Assembly: GCA_045631645.1 (NCBI GenBank)
Contig: JAZQVC010000011.1
Coordinates: 1-28,438 of the forward strand
DNA: 28,438 bases
Origin: SIG459 sp045631645
Lineage (GTDB): Bacteria > Bacillota > Clostridia > Oscillospirales > Oscillospiraceae
Direction: 5' to 3'
Shown here: in pieces, positions 23,334 through 28,438 of the stretch
Numbering within the stretch: position 1 is the first letter of the stretch
Layout: each line of letters starts with the position of its first letter
Notes under the pieces: model-generated
What the model was told of the DNA's origin: nothing
Seen by the model: only the letters and a program-made list of their open reading frames with translations
Databases searched by the model: none
Position numbers and translations under genes: made by a program

Positions 23334-24250
23334 TAAATACATTCAGCTTTACCGCTGACACCGCAGGAGAGCGCATTGACGCTCTCCTTGCGCGTAATGT
23401 GGAAAACTTAAGCCGCAGCGCCGCCCAACGCCTTCTTGAGCAGGGCGATGTGCTTGTAAACGGCGCTATCGTGCGGAAAAATTATAAAAGCAACCTGGGT
23501 GATGAGATAAGCGTGACCCTTCCTCAGGCGGAAGAGGTTGAGCTTATTGCCCAAAACATCCCTCTTGATGTGGTTTTTGAGGACGATGACGTCATCGTTA
23601 TCAACAAAGCCCGAGGAATGGTTGTCCATCCCGCCCCCGGCCACAGCGATGGCACCCTTGTTAATGCCCTTTTGTATCACTGCGGTGACAGCCTCAGCGG
23701 CATAGGCGGCGAAAAGCGCCCCGGAATTGTCCATCGCATAGATATGGATACCTCGGGACTTCTCATCGTTGCAAAGAACGATTTCTCCCATCGCTTCCTC
23801 TCCGACCAGCTCAGCGACCATAGCCTGAGCCGCGTGTATGAGGCCGTAGTCTACGGACGCATCCGTGAAGATTCAGGAACGGTTAATGCCCCTATCGGCA
23901 GACATCCCGTGGATCGCAAGCGCATGGCTATCATTGAACGTGGCGGCAGAGAAGCCGTCACCCATTATGAGGTCATCAACCGCTATAATGGCTTCACCCA
24001 TATCCGCTGCCGCCTTGAAACAGGACGCACCCATCAGATAAGGGTTCATATGGAAAAGCTGGGTCATCCCCTCCTTGGAGATATGGTCTACGGTCGCAAG
24101 AGAGCGGAAAAGGGACTGGAAGGACAGTGCCTCCACGCAAGAGAGCTTAAATTCATCCACCCCCGCACAAAGGAAGAAGTGCATCTCCAAACGGAGCTGC
24201 CCGAATACTTCCAAACTATTCTCGCCAAGCTGGGCGAGCCACAAAACTGA
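23330..24250 (+). CDS. RluA/RluD-family 23S rRNA pseudouridine synthase
   Basis: A 306-residue RNA pseudouridine synthase. The N-terminal S4 RNA-binding domain (about 13-75) is followed by the catalytic domain with HRIDMDTSGLLIVAK (catalytic D138), RVYEAVVYG and a GRTHQIRVHMEKLGHPLLGD block. These place it in the RluA/RluC/RluD family; the exact rRNA positions cannot be told from sequence. Location after lspA matches ylyB of Bacillus subtilis. The ATG overlaps the lspA stop, so translation is probably coupled. thyA follows after 16 bases. Confidence 0.94.
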   Translation: MINTFSFTADTAGERIDALLARNVENLSRSAAQRLLEQGDVLVNGAIVRKNYKSNLGDEISVTLPQAEEVELIAQNIPLDVVFEDDDVIVINKARGMVVHPAPGHSDGTLVNALLYHCGDSLSGIGGEKRPGIVHRIDMDTSGLLIVAKNDFSHRFLSDQLSDHSLSRVYEAVVYGRIREDSGTVNAPIGRHPVDRKRMAIIERGGREAVTHYEVINRYNGFTHIRCRLETGRTHQIRVHMEKLGHPLLGDMVYGRKRAEKGLEGQCLHARELKFIHPRTKEEVHLQTELPEYFQTILAKLGEPQN

Positions 24251-24266
24251 TAATGGAGGCCACGCT

Positions 24267-25097
24267 ATGAGCCGCGCAGACGAAATATTCATCCAAAACT
24301 GCAAAGATATTCTGGAAAACGGCGTTTGGGACACCGATCTGGATGTCCGCCCCCGTTGGGAGGACGGCACCCCCGCCCACACCGTAAAAAAGTTTGGCAT
24401 AGTCAATCGCTATAATCTCAAGGAAGAGTTCCCCATCCTCACCATTCGCCGCACTTACTGGAAAACCAGTCTGGACGAGCTTCTTTGGATCTGGCAGAAA
24501 AAGAGCAACAATATCAACGACCTTCGCGGCCACATCTGGGACGAATGGGCAGACGAAAACGGCAGCATAGGCAAGGCCTACGGCTATCAGCTGGGCGTGA
24601 AGCACCACTATAAAGAGGGCGACATGGATCAGGTGGACAGAGTTATCTACGACCTGAAGAATAACCCTGCCAGCCGCCGCATTATGACTAACATCTATAA
24701 TTTCGCCGATCTCAGCGAAATGGCTCTTTATCCCTGTGCTTACTCCATGACTTTCAATGTCAGCGGCAACACCCTCAACGCCATCCTCAACCAGAGAAGT
24801 CAGGATATGCTGGCTGCAAACAACTGGAACGTTGTTCAGTATGCTATGCTCACCATGATGATGGCTCAGGTTGCAGGTCTTGAGGCTGGCGAGCTTGTCC
24901 ACGTCATCGCTGACGCACATATCTATGATCGCCATGTTCCCATCATCGAGGAAATGATCAAGAACGCTCCTCTCCCCGCACCCAAAATGACTCTCGATAG
25001 CGAGATCAAGGATTTCTATCAGTTCAATCGTGATTCCTTCAAGCTGGAGGGCTATGAGTTCCATCCCTTCACCGCAACAATTCCGGTGGCTGTATGA
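24267..25097 (+). CDS. thyA: Thymidylate synthase
   Basis: A 276-residue ThyA that methylates dUMP to dTMP using methylene-tetrahydrofolate. The catalytic cysteine is C157 in LYPCAYS. Also visible are the phosphate-binding arginines RRIM (137-138), NQRSQDM (175-181) and ADAHIYDRH (205-213). The usual Cys-His pair at the active site reads Cys-Ala here, with Tyr next; I recall the same LYPCAYS form in other clostridial ThyA proteins. An ATGGAGG site is at 24253-24259. The frame is open upstream into rluD, but only this ATG gives the family N-terminus. It overlaps folA by ATGA, coupling the two enzymes of the dTMP cycle. Confidence 0.96.
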   Translation: MSRADEIFIQNCKDILENGVWDTDLDVRPRWEDGTPAHTVKKFGIVNRYNLKEEFPILTIRRTYWKTSLDELLWIWQKKSNNINDLRGHIWDEWADENGSIGKAYGYQLGVKHHYKEGDMDQVDRVIYDLKNNPASRRIMTNIYNFADLSEMALYPCAYSMTFNVSGNTLNAILNQRSQDMLAANNWNVVQYAMLTMMMAQVAGLEAGELVHVIADAHIYDRHVPIIEEMIKNAPLPAPKMTLDSEIKDFYQFNRDSFKLEGYEFHPFTATIPVAV

Positions 25098-25576
25098 TGG
25101 AAGCAATTGTAGCTGTTTACTCCGACTGGGGCATCGGCTGCTGCGGCACTCAGCCCGTAGTAGTTCCCGAGGACAGAAAACATTTTCGCAATGTAACTGC
25201 TGACTCCGCCGTTATCGTCGGACGCCGCACCCTTGCGGACTTCCCCGGCGGCAAACCCCTCAAAAACCGCGTCAACATCGTTCTCACTTCTCAGAATATT
25301 GAGATTGAAGGCGCGATAGTTGTCCACAGCGTTGAGGAGGCTCTTGCTGAAGCCGAGAAAACCGCCCGCTGCCTTTGCATAGGCGGCGAGAGCGTGTATA
25401 AGCAGTTCATGCCCTACGTTGATAAAGTTTATGTGACCAAGGTGGAAGCACTTCCTAAGTCCGATGCTTATTTCCATAATCTCGACACCGATGAGGCCTG
25501 GCGCATCAGCGATGAAGGCGAGGAAAAAGAGCACGAGAGCATCAAATACCGCTTCATGGTCTATGAGCGTGTTTGA
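25094..25576 (+). CDS. folA: Dihydrofolate reductase
   Basis: A 160-residue DHFR that regenerates tetrahydrofolate from the dihydrofolate made by ThyA, using NADPH. Recognisable blocks are AIVAVYSDWGIG near the start, VPEDRKHFRN with the catalytic acidic residue, VIVGRRTLADFPG (NADPH site) and CIGGESVYKQFMPYVDKVYV. The segment usually reading G-x-LPW is diverged (GTQPVVVP), so it is somewhat unlike textbook DHFR. The ATG at 25094 overlaps the thyA stop; an adjacent ATG at 25097 is equally possible. It is the last gene of the ileS block, followed by a strong terminator. Confidence 0.92.
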   Translation: MMEAIVAVYSDWGIGCCGTQPVVVPEDRKHFRNVTADSAVIVGRRTLADFPGGKPLKNRVNIVLTSQNIEIEGAIVVHSVEEALAEAEKTARCLCIGGESVYKQFMPYVDKVYVTKVEALPKSDAYFHNLDTDEAWRISDEGEEKEHESIKYRFMVYERV

Positions 25577-25599
25577 GTAATATATTTAAATGTATATAA

Positions 25600-25640
25600 G
25601 AAAAAGCGGGCAGTTTATGAACTGCCCGCTTTTTTATTTT
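25600..25640 (+). terminator. Intrinsic terminator after folA
   Basis: A perfect stem (AAAAAGCGGGCAGTT at 25601-25615 with 25620-25634) has a TATG loop and is followed by a T-rich run. It ends the ileS-lspA-rluD-thyA-folA transcript. Confidence 0.92.
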
Positions 25641-25820
25641 AAGCCTCCCTTATATAAAGGGGGGCGCCACGGGGATTTCTCCTCGTAATGTTTTCGCGGC
25701 GCACCTTTAAAGCCTCCCTTGTGTAAAGGGAGGTGCCGAGCAAAGCGAGGCGGAGGGATTGTCCCTTGTTATGTTTTACGGCGCACTGAGGTCATCGCGC
25801 CCTACGGATGGTGCGCCGCA
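25639..25820 (+). repeat. Composite interspersed repeat island, copy 4
   Basis: A short module A variant joined to module F (25639-25695, with GGCGCCACGGGGA and TTTCTCCTCGTAATG) is followed by a fuller module A (25708-25776, nearly the same as 139-206). Module D (25779-25820) comes next, matching 13988-14029 in reverse complement. No credible gene overlaps it. Confidence 0.75.
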
Positions 25821-25970
25821 CTTGGTAAACATCTGCATGATTTTCCTCCGCCGCAAGCAGCGTTGGGAAGCCAGCAGCTCCCACGCCTTTTATGATGCGA
25901 AAATGATGTAAAAATTATGGGAATTGGGAACATTTTCCTCCTAAAATGTTGATAATCGGAGGTGTTTAGA
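25821..25970. other. Spacer before the first vanY
   Basis: It contains a perfect inverted repeat AACATTTT-CCTCCT-AAAATGTT (25929-25950) and the vanY1 ribosome site GGAGGTG (25958-25964). TAAAAT (25942-25947) or GATAAT (25951-25956) could be a -10 element, but no well-spaced -35 is evident. The rest (25821-25920) shows nothing I recognise. Confidence 0.45.
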
Positions 25971-26660
25971 ATGTTCAAGGATTCCAACGAAAAATGGTCT
26001 TTTATCCGCGGCTGTTCACTTTTGGGAATTTCCCTTCTTCTTTTGCTGGCGGTCCTTTTCAGCGGCTGCGCCTCGCAGGATGATATTGACGATGGGCAGG
26101 CAGACATTCTCACACTTGTGAACCCCTGCCATAGTCTTGAAGAGGACTATGTTCCGCCTCTCGCCTCCCTCAATGAAGGCATTGAAGTGGATGCGAGAGC
26201 CCTTGAAGCTCTTATCGAACTTCTTGACTCCTGCGTCGAGGCCGGCGGAAAGCCCTATGTTTGCTCCGCATACAGGAGCTATGAAACCCAAAGCGCCCTT
26301 TATGAGGACAAGGTAGGGAGAATGAAGGCTTCCGGTATGGACGAAGACCTCGCCCGCATTGCCGCAGCCAGGGAGGTTGCCGCCCCGGGAACAAGCGAAC
26401 ATCAGCTGGGTCTTGCAGTGGATATAATCGACTCAGAGTATTCAGTTCTCGACGAAGCGCAGGCAGACACCCCAACACAAAAATGGCTTATGGAAAACTC
26501 ATGGCGCTATGGCTTCATTCTCAGATATCCCGAAGGCAAAAGTGAGTTCACCGGAATTATCTTTGAACCATGGCATTATCGATATGTTGGAACGAATATA
26601 GCAAAAGACATATTCGAAAGCGGACTGTGTTTTGAGCAGTGGCTGGAACAAAATAAATAA
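25971..26660 (+). CDS. VanY-type D-alanyl-D-alanine carboxypeptidase, predicted lipoprotein
   Basis: A 229-residue M15B-type zinc peptidase. An N-terminal signal (about 14-32) ends in a lipobox-like FSGC (C33), so it is probably a lipoprotein matured by LspA. The M15 zinc ligands are H144 and D151 in TSEHQLGLAVDI and H202 in EPWHYRYV, with the catalytic glutamate E199. It should trim the terminal D-Ala from peptidoglycan stem peptides outside the membrane. Without other van genes, this suggests cell-wall maintenance rather than glycopeptide resistance. I chose the ATG at 25971 because GGAGGTG lies 6 bases upstream; a GTG at 25962 overlaps that site. It is paralogous to the next gene. Confidence 0.93.
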   Translation: MFKDSNEKWSFIRGCSLLGISLLLLLAVLFSGCASQDDIDDGQADILTLVNPCHSLEEDYVPPLASLNEGIEVDARALEALIELLDSCVEAGGKPYVCSAYRSYETQSALYEDKVGRMKASGMDEDLARIAAAREVAAPGTSEHQLGLAVDIIDSEYSVLDEAQADTPTQKWLMENSWRYGFILRYPEGKSEFTGIIFEPWHYRYVGTNIAKDIFESGLCFEQWLEQNK

Positions 26661-26661
26661 C

Positions 26662-26710
26662 AAAAGAGCGAAGTGAGTTTCTTTATCGGAAAACTGCTTC
26701 GCTCTTTTAT
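26662..26710 (+). terminator. Intrinsic terminator after the first vanY
   Basis: AAAAGAGCGAAG (26662-26673) pairs with CTTCGCTCTTTT (26697-26708); an inner AGTTT/AAACT stem closes the loop. Confidence 0.8.
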
Positions 26711-26727
26711 ACTGCTGCAAAAAATAT

Positions 26728-26756
26728 GTGACATTTTGCGAAAAAAATCGTATAAT
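26728..26756 (+). promoter_or_regulatory. Promoter of the second vanY
   Basis: GTGACA (26728-26733) and TATAAT (26751-26756) are separated by 17 bases. Transcription should begin near 26763, giving a leader of only about ten bases. Confidence 0.75.
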
Positions 26757-26773
26757 GTCGATGTCAGGAGGTG

Positions 26774-27535
26774 ATGGGAATAAATAAAATCATTAACAAA
26801 AAGCTATTGTTGATCTGCGGCATAATCTTGCCCCTTGCAATGCTTTTATCCTCCTTTTCTCCACTATTGGAAAGCCTGAAAACAAAAGTTCAGATCAAAA
26901 ATCCACCCATATGCGCCTATGTTATAAGCAGCGTTTCAAAGGAAGAAGATCTGCTGGCTCTTGTTAACTATAATCATAGTTTGGATAAATATTATTCCCC
27001 ACGCCTTGTTCGCTACACCGATAAGCTTATGTTGGATCACCGTGCAATCGATGATTTTATGATTATGCTGCAAGCCTGCAAAGATGCAGGAAACCAGCCC
27101 TATGTTTGCTCAACCTACAGAAGCTATTGGAGGCAGCTGGAGCTTTATGAAAACAAGGTTAAGAAATTGATGGACAAAGGTATCATGGAGCCTCGCGCAA
27201 GGGTGCTTGCCGCCCGCTCGGTTGCATACCCCGGCACCAGCGAACATCAGCTTGGTCTTGCAGTTGATATAATCGACGCCTATAACGGTAATCTTGATGA
27301 ATCTCAGGCTGATATGCCCACCCAAAAATGGCTTATGGAAAACTCATGGCGCTATGGATTTATTCTCCGATATCCGGAGGGTAAAAGTCATATCACCGGC
27401 ATTATCTATGAACCATGGCATTATCGCTATGTTGGCAGAGAATATGCCAAAGAGATATACGAAAGCGGCTTATGCTTTGAGGAATGGCTGGAAGCAAGAG
27501 AAGCAATGTGGCCAATAAAGAGAATGGAAAAATAA
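26774..27535 (+). CDS. VanY-type D-alanyl-D-alanine carboxypeptidase, signal-anchored
   Basis: A 253-residue paralogue of the preceding gene. The first 10 residues are basic, then a hydrophobic segment (about 11-32) without a lipobox cysteine suggests a membrane anchor. The M15 metal and catalytic residues are H158, D165, E213 and H216, in the same motifs as VanY1 (TSEHQLGLAVDIID, EPWHYRYVG). The start is uncertain: AGGAGGTGAT (26766-26775) is a full-strength ribosome site that includes the ATG at 26774 itself. That leaves only 2 bases of spacing, while the next in-frame candidate at a usual distance is ATA at 26780. A shared terminator with the opposing 5S gene follows at once. Confidence 0.9.
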   Translation: MGINKIINKKLLLICGIILPLAMLLSSFSPLLESLKTKVQIKNPPICAYVISSVSKEEDLLALVNYNHSLDKYYSPRLVRYTDKLMLDHRAIDDFMIMLQACKDAGNQPYVCSTYRSYWRQLELYENKVKKLMDKGIMEPRARVLAARSVAYPGTSEHQLGLAVDIIDAYNGNLDESQADMPTQKWLMENSWRYGFILRYPEGKSHITGIIYEPWHYRYVGREYAKEIYESGLCFEEWLEAREAMWPIKRMEK

Positions 27536-27564
27536 AAAGGACAGGCAATTGCCTGTCCTTTTCT
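27535..27564. terminator. Bidirectional terminator between vanY and the rRNA operon
   Basis: A perfect 28-base palindrome (27535-27562, centred on GGCAATTGCC) has A4 on one side and T4 on the other. It can end the second vanY on the plus strand and the distal 5S gene on the minus strand. Confidence 0.88.
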
Positions 27565-27571
27565 CATTTGT

Positions 27572-27687
<116 letters not shown>

Positions 27688-27803
27688 TCTGACTGACGCC
27701 TCCTGCGTATCCGACCCAAAGTCTTCGTTTTGGCGCGTCATATATAAACTTTTTTCTCGCTCCCCAGCATCAAGCGCTTCCGAAGCGAAAAATAAAGGCC
27801 GTG

Positions 27804-27834
27804 AAAAAGCTCCCGAGTGAAACTCGAGAGCTTT
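27804..27834 (-). terminator. Terminator-like hairpin between the two 5S genes
   Basis: On the minus strand AAAGCTCTCGAG pairs with CTCGGGAGCTTT (one G-U pair) and is followed by T. It lies 2 bases after the proximal 5S. Either the distal 5S has its own promoter, the hairpin is leaky, or it is a processing signal. Confidence 0.7.
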
Positions 27835-27836
27835 GT

Positions 27837-27952
<116 letters not shown>

Positions 27953-28027
27953 TATGGGGTTTGCACCCTCAAAACTGAACAAATGGAATTTAATCGAAGT
28001 AAGGCATTGCCTGCATATTTCATTGTA

Positions 28028-28438
<411 letters not shown>

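Noticed and set aside
25971..27535. Vancomycin resistance cluster
   Set aside because: There are VanY-type genes only. No vanH, ligase, vanX, or two-component regulator is nearby, so a housekeeping peptidoglycan role is more likely.
27688..27836. tRNA gene between the two 5S genes
   Set aside because: No cloverleaf, T-loop GTTCGA-type sequence or CCA end could be fitted on either strand.

Overview
The window looks like a chromosomal segment of a Gram-positive clostridial bacterium. The closest fit is Oscillospirales/Ruminococcaceae-like, judged by gene content rather than any search. CtsR/McsA/ClpC, SepF, DivIVA, DegV and conserved Bacillus-type gene order (yggS-sepF-divIVA-ileS-lspA-rluD) point to Firmicutes. 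Hfq, an HlyD-like protein, a small 2[4Fe-4S] ferredoxin and GC-rich interspersed hairpin repeats point to Clostridia. Nearly all of it is housekeeping DNA. I see no phage, insertion sequence, CRISPR array or tRNA.

Layout. Bases 1-87 are the last codons of a phosphotransacetylase-like gene. A repeat island follows. The minus-strand ctsR-mcsA-clpC stress operon (489-4023) has a sigma-A promoter surrounded by three CtsR-type heptad repeats. On the plus strand come a ferredoxin and the pseudouridine catabolic pair psuK-psuG (4318-6473). After a second repeat island, a minus-strand operon reads miaB, a small SdpI-like membrane protein, mutS and a CPBP protease (11876 down to 6760). mutL diverges from miaB at 11993. 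A third repeat island and a minus-strand degV follow. miaA, hfq, an HlyD-like gene, yggS, sepF and divIVA run from 15261 to 19362. ileS, lspA, rluD, thyA and folA form a tight block (19497-25576) closed by a strong terminator. A fourth repeat island precedes two paralogous VanY-type carboxypeptidases (25971-27535). These converge on the 3' end of a minus-strand rRNA operon: 23S 3' end, then two tandem, diverged 5S genes.

How the genes connect. mutS and mutL are the mismatch-repair pair. miaB and miaA act in sequence on A37 of tRNA. mutL-miaA-hfq is the same order as in Escherichia coli, here split by degV and a repeat island. thyA and folA form the dTMP/folate cycle. lspA encodes the signal peptidase that should mature the first VanY protein, which is a predicted lipoprotein. 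sepF and divIVA belong to division and polar growth.

Most unusual items: (1) two strong hairpins with complementary apical loops in the ileS leader, where a T-box might be expected but none is visible; (2) an LspA with an extra Pro/Ala-rich cytoplasmic tail of about 190 residues; (3) a modular family of interspersed repeats with conserved module order; (4) two tandem 5S genes that differ at 11 positions with compensatory changes; (5) the paired VanY paralogues, one with an odd translation start. I found no clear new multi-gene defence or biosynthetic system.
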